Notes: a model not told the origin generated them from the letters alone. DNA of 64,000 bases from Halochromatium roseum (GCF_016653315.1 NZ_NHSH01000065.1:248001-312000); one strand, 5' to 3'; positions 18,687 to 27,283 are shown, counted from the first letter of the stretch. Made by a program: numbers and translations.

Positions 18687-19355
18687 TCACCAGTTGTAGT
18701 CCGGCATATCCCAATCGTGGATCACCCGTTTCTGGTTGGCCTTGTACCAGTCGAACTGCTCGGCGTACTGGTTGGCACCTTCGGCCTTGCCCGCCCGGAT
18801 GATCCGCTTGAGTTCCTCGAAGCCGGCCAATAAGGCCTCCGGACGCGGCATGCAGCCGGCGATGTAGACGTCCACCGGCAGGTATTGATCCAGCCGGGTG
18901 ATGGTGTTGTAGGAGTCGAAGTACATGCCGCCGTTGATGGTGCAGGAGCCCAATCCGACGACATATTTCGGATTCGGCATCTGCTCATAGGAGCGGATGA
19001 CCCGCTTCAGCGTCTTCACCGACAGATAGCCCGAGATCACGAACAGGTTCGATTGCCTAGGCGTCGGTCGCCATTGAATGCCATAGCGATAGGCATCGAA
19101 GCGCGGCGTCATCAGCGGCCGCATCTCGATCGCCCCGCAGCCGGTGCCAAAACCGAGAATCCAGAGCGATTCGGCCCGAGCCCAGTTGAACAGGCCCTCG
19201 ACGATCTTGCTGTAGGCCGCCGGCATGACCGTGGGGGCGGACTGGCAGTAATAGTCCCGCAGCGGATCGATCTCGATCGTTTGGCCATCGGGCGTCTCGA
19301 CGACGCGCTTCTTCAGCTCATCGCGGACGGGCGGTGTTGGAAAATCGTCTTTCAT
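18687..19355 (-). CDS. NuoB-like subunit with altered cluster motif
   Basis: A 222-residue NuoB/MbhJ homologue carrying the proximal (N2-like) cluster. I start it at ATG 19355, five bases after the nuoH stop. The usual tandem Cys before AIEM reads TGCGAIEM (C73, G74), so one of the two adjacent cysteines of complex I is missing; the distal ligands GLGSCTINGG (C138) and YIAGCMPRPEALL (C168) are kept. It lacks the hydrogenase GCxGC arrangement as well. The cluster may be ligated differently or be modified. The rest, such as PTPRQSNLFVISGYLSVKT, is typical. Confidence 0.88.
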   Translation of the reverse strand: MKDDFPTPPVRDELKKRVVETPDGQTIEIDPLRDYYCQSAPTVMPAAYSKIVEGLFNWARAESLWILGFGTGCGAIEMRPLMTPRFDAYRYGIQWRPTPRQSNLFVISGYLSVKTLKRVIRSYEQMPNPKYVVGLGSCTINGGMYFDSYNTITRLDQYLPVDVYIAGCMPRPEALLAGFEELKRIIRAGKAEGANQYAEQFDWYKANQKRVIHDWDMPDYNW

Positions 19356-19359
19356 GGGC

Positions 19360-20265
19360 TTACACCAATAAGATCGCAGCGACGCCAAGCGGGACCGCCC
19401 AGATCAAGAACCAACGAATCGACTGCTCGACCCGGAACCGCGGGAAGACGACGCCGACGATGACCGAGACCAGATAGATCAGAAACACCTTGAGAAAGAA
19501 CACCGGCCAGCTCGCCGCGCCGCCGAAGAACAGGTTCATGTAGATCACGATCTTGGCGATCGGGAAGATCGCGCGATTGGTTTGCATCAGCGCCAGGTAG
19601 GACGAGTGGTACTCGGTCGGCGGCCCAATCGGGATCTCCTGCGGCGCCAGCACCACATCGAACGGCGGGCGCATCATCGAGCCGAGGAACGAGAGCATCG
19701 CCGCCGCCACCGCGAGCGGATTGGTGAACAGGGTCCAGTGCAGGATGCCGCCCTGCTGTGCGGCGACGATCTCGGTCACCGAGAGGGTCTGGTATTGCAC
19801 GGCGACCGCGTAGACGGCCAACGCGAATGGCAGCTCGGCCGCGGTCACCTGGGACAACCCGCGGGTGACGCCGATCGCCGAATGCGGATGACCGCTCTCG
19901 CCGGCACCCAACGCCATGCCTAAGGAGCCGAAGAAGACGAAATAGAGCGCCAGGATCAGGTCGCCGGCGAAGGACATGTTCGAGAACATCTCGCTGCCAT
20001 AGATGGTCGGCACGAACATCAGTAGACCAACGCCGCCCGTGAGCCGGAACACCGGGCCGAGGTAGAACATCACGCCATGAGTGATCGAGCTGCGCAGCCC
20101 GTAGTTCTTGATCAGGTCGACATAGTTCTGCCAGACCGGGATGCCGTGCCGGCGCCCGACGCGGGCCGCGATCTTGGCCATCACCGCGGTCAGCAGGAAG
20201 CCATAGTTGGCGACGATGAACAGGGTCAGCAGCGCATAGGGGATCTTGATCCATTCAAACGACAT
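19360..20265 (-). CDS. NuoH-like membrane subunit
   Basis: A 301-residue, roughly eight-helix membrane protein of the NuoH/MbhM family that links the redox arm to the ion-pumping arm. Typical segments: KIAARVGRRHGIPVWQNYVDLIKNYGLRSSITHG, FSGDLILALYFVFFGSLGMALGAGESGHPHSAIG, and the loop GPPTEYHSSYLALMQTNRAIFPIAK. The gene follows the double antiporter by two bases. Homologues in Mbh and MBS have the same position between MbhH and MbhJ. Confidence 0.9.
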   Translation of the reverse strand: MSFEWIKIPYALLTLFIVANYGFLLTAVMAKIAARVGRRHGIPVWQNYVDLIKNYGLRSSITHGVMFYLGPVFRLTGGVGLLMFVPTIYGSEMFSNMSFAGDLILALYFVFFGSLGMALGAGESGHPHSAIGVTRGLSQVTAAELPFALAVYAVAVQYQTLSVTEIVAAQQGGILHWTLFTNPLAVAAAMLSFLGSMMRPPFDVVLAPQEIPIGPPTEYHSSYLALMQTNRAIFPIAKIVIYMNLFFGGAASWPVFFLKVFLIYLVSVIVGVVFPRFRVEQSIRWFLIWAVPLGVAAILLV

Positions 20266-20267
20266 GC

Positions 20268-23200
20268 TTAGAGCCCCGTGCGCAGGAGGTAGACGACCAC
20301 GACGAAGGCCAGTAGTTGGATCGCATAGGTCTGGCCATTACCGGTGTAGAGCCGGCGCAGCAGATCGGCACTGGCGTGCAAGACATCGACAACCGCTGCC
20401 CAGAACCGCTCAACCAATGGCTCGGTCATGAAACCGAGCGCCTTGCGGTAGGGCGCGAAGAAGTTCCAGGCGAAGTGCGTGGTCTCCGGTCGGTACGGCC
20501 GCTCGCCAGCGAAGACGATATTGAACTGCTTGACCTTTTGTGCCTTGCGATTGACGAAGAGCAGCCAGGCGAACAGGCTCGCGAAGATCACGCCGACCAC
20601 GATCATGATCGAGATCGGGCTCCAGTAGCCGAAGGCGCTGGTGATGGTCAGCCCCTCCCAACCCAGGGCGCCCTCGGGATGGAACTGACTGATGTAGGCA
20701 TCGACCCGGCGCAGCGCGAGCCCCGGCACCAGCGCAAAAACCATCAGGAAGGCGACGAAGATCATCTGCGGTAGCACCAGCCAGAACGGCGCCTCCTTCA
20801 CGCGCCGGTGCTCGTCTTTGAGCTGGCCCAGGAAGATCGTGTGGATCAGTCGGAACAGATAGAGGAAGGCGATCGGCCCGGAAATAAAGATCAGAATCAT
20901 CGGCAGCCGGTAGTCGGCGGTCAGGATGGCGTTGTAGAAGATCCAGCGCCCGCCGAAGCCGGACAAGGGCGGCACCCCGGACATGGCGATGATGCCGATC
21001 AGCACCGCGATGAAGGACAGCGGCATCAGCGTAATCAGCCCCCCCATCCGATACATGTCGCGGGTACCAGTGCGCTTGGCGATGCCACCGACCGACAAGA
21101 ACAGCATCGATTTGTAGATGAAGTGGTTGATGACGAACATCAGCGCCATCAGCCAGCCGAGATGGTTCATCATCGCCAGGCCGAACAAGGCATAGCCCAT
21201 CTGGCCGATCGACGAATAGGCCAGCAGGCGCTTGGCGTCCTCTTGGAAGGCCGCCATCAGGTTGCCGATCAGCGCCGAGAGCGCGCCGATCCAGAGCAGG
21301 ATGTGGGTCAGCTCGATCCCATGAAGCTGCTGGCCGCCCATCGCCATCAACAGCACGAAGAGCCCGAACAGGCCGGCCTTGAGCAGGATGCCCGAGACCA
21401 TCGGCGAGACATCGGTCTCGGCCTCGGCATGGGCGCCCGGCAGCCAGATATGCAGGCCGACGGCGGCGGTCTTGGTCATGAAGCCGATCGCCAGGAGCAG
21501 GAAGACCCAGGGGGCGATCGGCGCGGCAACCTGCGCCAGACCGGCCAGCGAGAACAGCGGATCACCGCCGGCCGCGAGCGCGAAGCCGGCCAGGATCAGG
21601 AAGGCGCCGCCGAGCGAAAACACCATGTACGAGAGCGCATGCGGCTCCGAGCGCTGACCGCGCAGGATCAGGAAGTAAGAGCCGATGGTCAGCGACTCCC
21701 AGGCCGCGAAGAAGCTGAAGGCGTCCTCGGCGAGGATCAGCATCGCCAGGCCCGCGTACATCAGCATCGCCGAGGGGTAGAAACCGATGCGCCGCCCCTG
21801 GGTCTGATAGCTCGCCAGCAAGACCAAGGCGCCGCCGAGCAGCATCACCGCGGCAAAGATCAGCTGGAGCGGATCATAGCTGGGCAGCGTCAGCAGGAAC
21901 CAAGCGACCATGCCGACGATGGCGACACTGTTCTTGACCCGCACCGACAGCGGCTCAAGGGCCAGAAAGACGAGCGCGAACAGCAGCGGCACGGCCAGCA
22001 GCAGATTGCCATTGGGCGAGAGCGCACCCCAGATGTAGCCCAGGCCCCAGCCCGCGGCCACCGCGCTCAAGATCACCGCGCGCTTGAAGGACGAGGCCGC
22101 CACCGGTTCCAGCGAGCGCTCACGCTTAAGCGCCTGCCCGAACCATCGGAACAGATAGCCAGCCTCGAGCAAGGCGCCGAACAGGATCAACCCGAGCAGC
22201 GCCAACCGACCCTCGCCTGCCAGCGCGATCACCAGCTCCCACTTGGCGTAGAAGCCCGGGAACGGCGGCAGACCGACCAGCAAGGCGATAAAGCTGGCAA
22301 AGGCGAAGATCAGGATCGGATGGCCCTGCAGCGCGCTCCAAGCCTTGAGTTCACGCCCTTCGATCAGGCCAGACAGCCAATAGAGCCCGGCCTTGGCCAC
22401 CGCATGCGCCAGCAGGATACCGCCGGCGATGAACAGGTAGCGATCGCCCAGTAGGTCACGCTGGCCAAGGACCGCCAGCACCAGCCCCACCTGCGCCACT
22501 GAGGAGTAGCCCAGCAGGCGCCGGTCGTTGGTCTGCGCCAAGGCGAACAGATTGGCTCCGACGAAGCCGAAGATACCGATACCAGTCGCGACCGGCAGCC
22601 AGGTCGGGCCGCCGATCAGCAGCAGCTTATCGGCGGCGAACAGCGCGGCCGATGCCGAGGCCGCTGAGAGCATCGCCGAGAAGGCCGGATGCGCCGACTC
22701 GTAGATGTCCAGCGCCCAGCCATTGGCCGGGAACGGCTTCAGATCGAGCACGATGGCGATGAACATCAGGAAGAAGGCCAGCGCGCCGCCCTGGAGCACC
22801 CGCGCCGACAGCTCGGCCATGCCGTCGATATTGAGGGTACCGGTGGCGTGGTAGGCGAAGATGATGCCGACCAGCAGCAGCACGGTGATGACCTGGGAGG
22901 CGACCAGGTACTTGAAACCCGCCGCCAGGGCACGCTGATCGCGCGAGAGCAGCACCAGCCCACCGGTGGCGATGGCGACCAGCTCGAAGAACACGAACAG
23001 GTTGAACAGATCGCGGGTCAGGACGATGCCGCAGGCCGCCATGGTGAAGACCAGCAAGGTCGCCAGCGCCCGGCGCCCCTGCTTGAACAGGGTATCGCGC
23101 AGGTAGACCGCCGAGAGCAGGCCGGTCAGGTTGATCAACAGGGTCAGGACGGCCTCGGCCAGCCCCATGCGCAGATTGATCGCATAGGGCGGCAGGGTAC

Positions 23201-23393
23201 CGGCGGTCAGGATCTCCACCGCGCGGCCATCGCCAGCCGCCATCACCCAGACCCAGCCGGCGGAGATCAGGCTCATCAGGGCGAGCGCCGCCAGGCTGAC
23301 GCCATAGGCACCAGCGCGCCAGTCATCGCGCAGCAGACCGAGTAGAAACGCGGTCCCCAGCCCGACCGCGAGGATATAGATGGCGCTTACCAT
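20268..23393 (-). CDS. fused double antiporter-like subunit (MbsH-MbsH'/MrpD-like)
   Basis: A 1041-residue membrane protein containing two complete proton/sodium-antiporter modules. The first (about residues 60-430) has LFNLFVFFELVAIATGG with the conserved TM5 glutamate and GFKYLVASQV. The second (about 530-900) has FSFFAAWESLTIGSYFL, LHIWLPGAHAEAETDVSPMVSG with histidine, and LLKAGLFGLF. A long C-terminal extension with two more helices follows. Archaeal MBS encodes these as two adjacent genes, mbsH and mbsH'; here they are one polypeptide. The gene overlaps the mrpC-like gene by seven bases. There is no frameshift. Confidence 0.9.
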   Translation of the reverse strand: MVSAIYILAVGLGTAFLLGLLRDDWRAGAYGVSLAALALMSLISAGWVWVMAAGDGRAVEILTAGTLPPYAINLRMGLAEAVLTLLINLTGLLSAVYLRDTLFKQGRRALATLLVFTMAACGIVLTRDLFNLFVFFELVAIATGGLVLLSRDQRALAAGFKYLVASQVITVLLLVGIIFAYHATGTLNIDGMAELSARVLQGGALAFFLMFIAIVLDLKPFPANGWALDIYESAHPAFSAMLSAASASAALFAADKLLLIGGPTWLPVATGIGIFGFVGANLFALAQTNDRRLLGYSSVAQVGLVLAVLGQRDLLGDRYLFIAGGILLAHAVAKAGLYWLSGLIEGRELKAWSALQGHPILIFAFASFIALLVGLPPFPGFYAKWELVIALAGEGRLALLGLILFGALLEAGYLFRWFGQALKRERSLEPVAASSFKRAVILSAVAAGWGLGYIWGALSPNGNLLLAVPLLFALVFLALEPLSVRVKNSVAIVGMVAWFLLTLPSYDPLQLIFAAVMLLGGALVLLASYQTQGRRIGFYPSAMLMYAGLAMLILAEDAFSFFAAWESLTIGSYFLILRGQRSEPHALSYMVFSLGGAFLILAGFALAAGGDPLFSLAGLAQVAAPIAPWVFLLLAIGFMTKTAAVGLHIWLPGAHAEAETDVSPMVSGILLKAGLFGLFVLLMAMGGQQLHGIELTHILLWIGALSALIGNLMAAFQEDAKRLLAYSSIGQMGYALFGLAMMNHLGWLMALMFVINHFIYKSMLFLSVGGIAKRTGTRDMYRMGGLITLMPLSFIAVLIGIIAMSGVPPLSGFGGRWIFYNAILTADYRLPMILIFISGPIAFLYLFRLIHTIFLGQLKDEHRRVKEAPFWLVLPQMIFVAFLMVFALVPGLALRRVDAYISQFHPEGALGWEGLTITSAFGYWSPISIMIVVGVIFASLFAWLLFVNRKAQKVKQFNIVFAGERPYRPETTHFAWNFFAPYRKALGFMTEPLVERFWAAVVDVLHASADLLRRLYTGNGQTYAIQLLAFVVVVYLLRTGL

Positions 23394-23743
23394 TTCAGGT
23401 CCTTGAACGCGGAGATGTCGAGGGTGCGCTTGCTCTCATAGAGCTTGTACGCATAGGCGAGCATCAGGGCCGTTACGCCGACCCCGATCACGATCGCGGT
23501 CAGCACCAGGGCCTGCGGCACCGGATCGATGATGCGCTCAGCCGCCTCGGCCACCGGCACCGACGCATCAAGGATCGGCGCCGTGCGCCCGTGTAGGTAG
23601 CCGACGGCGACCATCACCAGGTTGACGCCGGTATTGGCGACCGTGAAGGCGACAATCATGCGCAGGATGTTGCGATTGGTCAGCGCCCCATAGAGCCCGA
23701 TCAGGATCAACACAAAGCCGGTAGCCATCGCGATATAGGCCAT
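23387..23743 (-). CDS. MrpC/NuoK-like membrane subunit
   Basis: A 118-residue, three-helix protein of the MnhC/MrpC/NuoK/MbhG group: GFVLILIGLYGALTNRNILRMIVAFTVANTGVNL and a last helix with DPVPQALVLTAIVIGVGVTALMLAYAYKLYE, the standard MnhC ending. It overlaps the genes on both sides, consistent with tight translational coupling within the operon. Confidence 0.9.
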   Translation of the reverse strand: MAYIAMATGFVLILIGLYGALTNRNILRMIVAFTVANTGVNLVMVAVGYLHGRTAPILDASVPVAEAAERIIDPVPQALVLTAIVIGVGVTALMLAYAYKLYESKRTLDISAFKDLKW

Positions 23744-24444
23744 CAGAGATCCTCCGTCTCGGACAGATGCGCCAGCATCGAGGAGAACTCGGCGCCGACC
23801 TTGAGGCCGATGAAGGAGTAGATGATCGGTATCGCCCCCGCCGAGAAGAGTTCGCCGAGGTTGCCGATTGGCAGGATGCGGTTGTCGAGGAAGCCGCCGG
23901 CGAGAACGATGCCGAGCACACCAATGCCGACGAAGACCAGACCCGCGGTGGACTCGATGGCGGTGATCAGCCGATGACTGATGCGCCGCAGTGGATCGGT
24001 CAACAGTAGCAACAGGATCGCCGAGGCGAGGATGGCACCGCCCTGGAAGCCGCCACCGGGGGTCAGATGGCCATTGACGAAGACATGGGCACCGAGCAGC
24101 AGGATCAGCGGCACCAACAGCCGGGTGCCGGTGCCGAGCAGCTCGCCGGCCGGTGGCAACTCACGCCCGGAGCCGCCGCCCTCGCGACGGCCGTGAGACA
24201 GCACCAAGCCAACGATGGCGGCGGTGAGGAACAGCACCGTCACCTCGCCAAGCGTATCGAGCCCGCGAAAGGTGACGATGATGGCGGTGACGATGTTGGC
24301 CGCGCCGATGTCTTGGGCCGTGTGCTCGGCGTAATAGCGGGCACTGAGATTCAGCGTCTCGTCGGGGCTATAGCTGACCACGAGACCAGCAAAGACGCCG
24401 GCGAGACCAAGCAACAGGAGGGTCACGAAGAGGCGCCTAATCAT
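23743..24444 (-). CDS. MbhE-MnhB-like membrane subunit
   Basis: A 233-residue protein joining two modules. Residues 1-85 match MbhE or the C-terminal domain of MrpA (IGAANIVTAIIVTFRGLDTLGEVTVLF). Residues about 105-225 match MnhB/MbhF (VNGHLTPGGGFQGGAILASAI and FSAGAIPIIYSFIGLKVGAEF). In Pyrococcus these are sometimes separate genes. It overlaps the DUF4040 gene by eight bases and shares a base with mrpC. Confidence 0.88.
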   Translation of the reverse strand: MIRRLFVTLLLLGLAGVFAGLVVSYSPDETLNLSARYYAEHTAQDIGAANIVTAIIVTFRGLDTLGEVTVLFLTAAIVGLVLSHGRREGGGSGRELPPAGELLGTGTRLLVPLILLLGAHVFVNGHLTPGGGFQGGAILASAILLLLLTDPLRRISHRLITAIESTAGLVFVGIGVLGIVLAGGFLDNRILPIGNLGELFSAGAIPIIYSFIGLKVGAEFSSMLAHLSETEDL

Positions 24445-24691
24445 GCTCGCCTCCGCGTACCCGCCCGAGGACGAAGAAGAACAGGAAGGTGGTCAGACCG
24501 CTGCCGATCGCCGCCTCGGTCATGGCCACATCCGGCGCCGCCAGCAGCAAGAACTGCACCGAGGCGAGCAGACTGACCAGACCCGCGGCAAGGATTGAGA
24601 TCGCCAGGCTTTGGCCTCCGCGTATCGCCAGGATCGCCGCCGCGACGATGGTGAGGCTCAGTAACAGACTCATCGCGATGAGCAGAATCAT
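24437..24691 (-). CDS. DUF4040/MbhD-like membrane subunit
   Basis: An 84-residue, three-helix protein. The sequence LSILAAGLVSLLAS-like core and FLLLAAPDVAMTEAAIGSGLTTFLFFF correspond to the MbhD or MrpA C-terminal DUF4040 domain, including the conserved APDVAMTEAAIG motif. It overlaps mrpG by four bases. Confidence 0.88.
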   Translation of the reverse strand: MILLIAMSLLLSLTIVAAAILAIRGGQSLAISILAAGLVSLLASVQFLLLAAPDVAMTEAAIGSGLTTFLFFFVLGRVRGGEHD

Positions 24692-25026
24692 GGCTTTTCC
24701 CCCAGATCTTGCTCGAGCCGGTCGATCACCGTCTGCGGCGCCTGCTTGACCCCGATCCGGTGTGCCGCGCGCGCCAGCACCTGCGACGACAGCGGATTGG
24801 TGAACAGCAGGAACAGGCCGATCAACAGCAGCTTCAGCGCCCAGTCCGGGCGCAGGCAGGCGATCCCGGCCAGGGTTAGCAAGGTGCCCAGGGTGGTGGC
24901 CTTGGTGCCGGCCTGGATGCGGTTATAGGCATCGGGCATGCGCACCAATCCGATCCCACCGGAGAGCAGGAAGGCGGCCCCGCCAACCAGCAGGATGGCG
25001 CCGAGCAGATACAGCAGCGAGAACAT
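24688..25026 (-). CDS. MrpG/MnhG-like antiporter subunit
   Basis: A 112-residue protein of the MnhG/MbhC family with GGAAFLLSGGIGLVRMPDAYNRIQAGTKATTLGTLL, the standard RMPD.Y.R.hA..K..tLG signature, and a second helix pair ending LFLLFTNPLSSQVLARAAHR. It shares one base with mrpF and four with the DUF4040 gene. Confidence 0.92.
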   Translation of the reverse strand: MFSLLYLLGAILLVGGAAFLLSGGIGLVRMPDAYNRIQAGTKATTLGTLLTLAGIACLRPDWALKLLLIGLFLLFTNPLSSQVLARAAHRIGVKQAPQTVIDRLEQDLGEKP

Positions 25027-25286
25027 CAGAAGCCCCTTTCGATATAGCGGGCGACGACGATCACCCCGAGAAACGACAGCAAGGCATAGACCAGGGCCAC
25101 GTCCAGATAGATGCCGCGGCCCTCGGCCAGCGCCGCGAGCGCGATCCCGGTGATGCTGACGATGGTCAGGCTATCGAAGGCGATGATGCGATCGACCGCC
25201 GTCGGCCCGGCCATGAAGCGCCAGAGCGCGAGCAGAAAGGCGACCCCAACGATGGTCGCGGCCAGATAGATCAGCGAATCAACCAT
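25026..25286 (-). CDS. MrpF/MnhF-like antiporter subunit
   Basis: An 86-residue, three-helix MnhF/MbhB protein: MAGPTAVDRIIAFDSLTI is the family's GP...DRv.a.D.. motif, and YLDVALVYALLSFLGVIVVARYIERG closes it. I start it at ATG 25286, which overlaps the mrpE 3' end by eight bases. Confidence 0.92.
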   Translation of the reverse strand: MVDSLIYLAATIVGVAFLLALWRFMAGPTAVDRIIAFDSLTIVSITGIALAALAEGRGIYLDVALVYALLSFLGVIVVARYIERGF

Positions 25287-25797
25287 AGATGACCTCGAGA
25301 TAGCGCTCGAAACCGGCGACGATCTCGGCGGTGGCGCCCTCGACGTCGGTCGAGCCAACGCTGACCCAGTGCACATACAGCCACTCGCCCTCCATCTCGA
25401 CGGTGAGGGTGCCTGGCGTCAGCGAGATCGAGTTGGCCAGCATCAGCCGCCCCATGCGACTCTTCAGCCGGGTGCGGACCTTCACGATACCGGGTTTGAT
25501 CGGTAACGATGGGGACAGGACGATGGCGGCGAGCCTGAGGTTGGACTTGACCAGTTCCTTGAAAAACAGGCCGTAGTAGCGAACCCCGGCAACGAACGCC
25601 GCCGGGGTGGCGCGAAATTCAGTGAAGAACGAGAGGCCGCTGGGGAACAGCAGCGCGATCGCCAGGGAGACGATGACCCCGACGATAAGCGCGTCGGCCG
25701 TCACCCGCCCCATGAGCATGAACCAGAAAAGCAGCAGGGTCGCGAACATCACGACGATGCGCCGTGTTCGCGTTAGGGTCTCGCTGTTCGCCGCCAT
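25279..25797 (-). CDS. MrpE/MnhE-like antiporter subunit, first gene of the operon
   Basis: A 172-residue MnhE/MbhA protein: two N-terminal helices (IVVMFATLLLFWFMLMGRV and ALIVGVIVSLAIALLF) and a cytoplasmic domain with ELVKSNLRLAAIVLSP, MGRLMLANSISLTPGTLTVEMEGEWLYVHWV. The ATG at 25797 has GAGG six bases ahead; an in-frame start 66 bases further upstream lacks homology. All twelve genes downstream run the same way with overlaps or gaps of a few bases, except before the last. Confidence 0.9.
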   Translation of the reverse strand: MAANSETLTRTRRIVVMFATLLLFWFMLMGRVTADALIVGVIVSLAIALLFPSGLSFFTEFRATPAAFVAGVRYYGLFFKELVKSNLRLAAIVLSPSLPIKPGIVKVRTRLKSRMGRLMLANSISLTPGTLTVEMEGEWLYVHWVSVGSTDVEGATAEIVAGFERYLEVIYG

Positions 25798-26095
25798 CTT
25801 GAGCCTCGGAGGGAAAACGCCTGCTGTTACAAGGCGCATCCAGCTCGCACTCTTGGAGCGCAAGGCAGGCTCACCCTAACATCAGCAACAGGGGGCTGCC
25901 GCGAGAGTCCCTCCGTCGGTCGACGCCCAGAGGCCGGTTTCGAGCATCGCTCGTCCTGCAACCAGCGATGCTCATCTTGCATCCGCCGCGCGCCGATTTC
26001 GATGCCTTGGGTCAAGATGTCATTGACTTTGTCTCCGTTGATCAGGTCGGGGGGTTCCTGGCTGCCTGGCATCCTTGGCATCAGGCTAGGGTGGC

Positions 26096-26620
26096 TCAGA
26101 CGCCGCCGCTGTGGACCGTCTCGTAGTAGAGCTTTTCTAGTTCTTCCTTGTGCTTGGCCTCTTCGTTGGCGAGATACTCGAACAACTCTTTGAAGGGACC
26201 TGCTGGCGAACTATCCGCGAGTGAGCGGTAGTGCGTCATCGCCAGATGCTCGCGGCTCATGGCGTACTGCAGCACCGCTTGATCATCGGGCCTCTCGCCG
26301 AGTTCGGGCGTCATCACTGCTTCGGCAAACTGACCGTCCGTCGCCGGACGCTCCACCTCAGCCTTGATCTGGTCTTGGATGTCATCGCGCGCCGCCAGCG
26401 CAGTAAACAGCTCGTAGTGTCCCTGTTCCTCTTGCGCCAATTCCTCTGCAAGCCAGCGAAAGTTCTTGCTGATCTTCGGGATCAGGTCGGTATAGAAGTT
26501 GCGCGCGCTCTCCTCGAAAGAGGTCGCAACCCTGAGCACATCCTCCAAGGTGGTCATGGAACGGATGCGCTCGTAGCTGGACTGCTGGCCCTCCAGCGGG
26601 CCGGTGGATTCTGTGCTCAT
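26096..26620 (-). CDS. ferritin-like (rubrerythrin-type) diiron protein
   Basis: A 174-residue four-helix protein. Diiron ligands are visible as EESARNFY (helix 1), AQEEQGHYELF (helix 2), SREHLAMTHY (helix 3) and NEEAKHKEELEKLY (helix 4), the rubrerythrin ExxH pattern. There is no rubredoxin domain. The start at ATG 26620 (MSTESTGPLEG) is preferred to one 57 bases upstream. It probably reduces peroxide or stores iron. It stands alone, about 300 bases beyond the start of the MBS-like operon; the interval (25798-26095) holds nothing recognisable. Confidence 0.82.
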   Translation of the reverse strand: MSTESTGPLEGQQSSYERIRSMTTLEDVLRVATSFEESARNFYTDLIPKISKNFRWLAEELAQEEQGHYELFTALAARDDIQDQIKAEVERPATDGQFAEAVMTPELGERPDDQAVLQYAMSREHLAMTHYRSLADSSPAGPFKELFEYLANEEAKHKEELEKLYYETVHSGGV

Positions 26621-26811
26621 AGGCTTTGCTCGTTGTTGCAAGAGGACGGAGGCTCGATTGCGAGAAGGATGATCCATCGGCCACAGCTATGACGGCCTTG
26701 GACATGATGACCAGATCGCCAGCCACACTGAGCTAGTCGCACGAAGGATGCAACTCATCCTGGCGACTTAGGGCTCGAAATTGGTCAGATCAACCGATCC
26801 CACACCCTGCG

Positions 26812-26847
26812 AGACCGGAAACCCTTCGCCGGCGGCCACGGTGCCCA
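26812..26847 (-). pseudogene. fragment of a Phd/YefM-type antitoxin gene
   Basis: The minus strand encodes LGTVAAGEGFPV, the same peptide as residues 21-32 (MGTVAAGEGFPV) of the intact antitoxin at 40420-40674, then loses similarity. Only this segment remains, abutting the uvrA fragment on the other strand. Confidence 0.5.
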
Positions 26848-27055
26848 GGGCACCGCCGAGGCGATCGCCGCCGAGCCGGCCTCACTCACCGGCCAGTACC
26901 TCAGCGGCACGCGACGCATCGAGATCCCGAGCGAGCGCCGGCCCGGACGCTCCGACCAGCCGCTGATCATCCGCGGCACCAGCGGCACCCTAGAGCAGAT
27001 CGCCGCTTGTCCGGCATCCTGGACCGGGCAGTTCCTGAAGCCGTTGCTGGCTTGA
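26846..27055 (+). pseudogene. chimeric uvrA remnant
   Basis: The frame reads QGTAEAIAAEPASLTGQYLSG, then RRIEIPSERRPG, which is the mid-protein segment of UvrA after its first ATPase half, and then jumps to LEQIAACPASWTGQFLKPLL, the UvrA C-terminus, ending at the TGA at 27053-27055. About half of UvrA is missing between the two pieces and everything before the first. It is a decayed copy, since no other part is nearby. The following 228 bases up to the HAO-like gene hold no recognised gene. Confidence 0.6.
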
Positions 27056-27283
27056 ATTGGACTGCCCTACTGGCTCTGCCGCCATTCATGAGGCGAATCA
27101 AGGTTTGTTCGGCCGCGTCGGTCCAGCATGAGGCTAGGACCGACCCCGTCGACCTCTTCGCCGCACGAAGACTGTCGCCTGGCAAGGACCTCGAACAGCC
27201 CGCCCACGGCATCGCCAGCATCGGCGAGGGGCGCGCTATCCAGCTGCTCATGACCGCCAGATAAGCTTGAGGAGTGCACCACC

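Noticed and set aside
20808-22454. Long plus-strand open frame (548 codons) opposite the double antiporter
   Set aside because: Gln/His/Arg-rich composition with no domain; it is the mirror of a membrane protein rich in Leu/Val codons at high GC.
16970-25797. Reading of the Mrp-Nuo operon as a group 4 NiFe hydrogenase
   Set aside because: The large subunit lacks both CxxC pairs needed for NiFe and no maturation genes are present.
26967-27251. 94-codon minus-strand frame upstream of the HAO-like gene
   Set aside because: No family motif; overlaps the uvrA remnant and looks like a chance frame.
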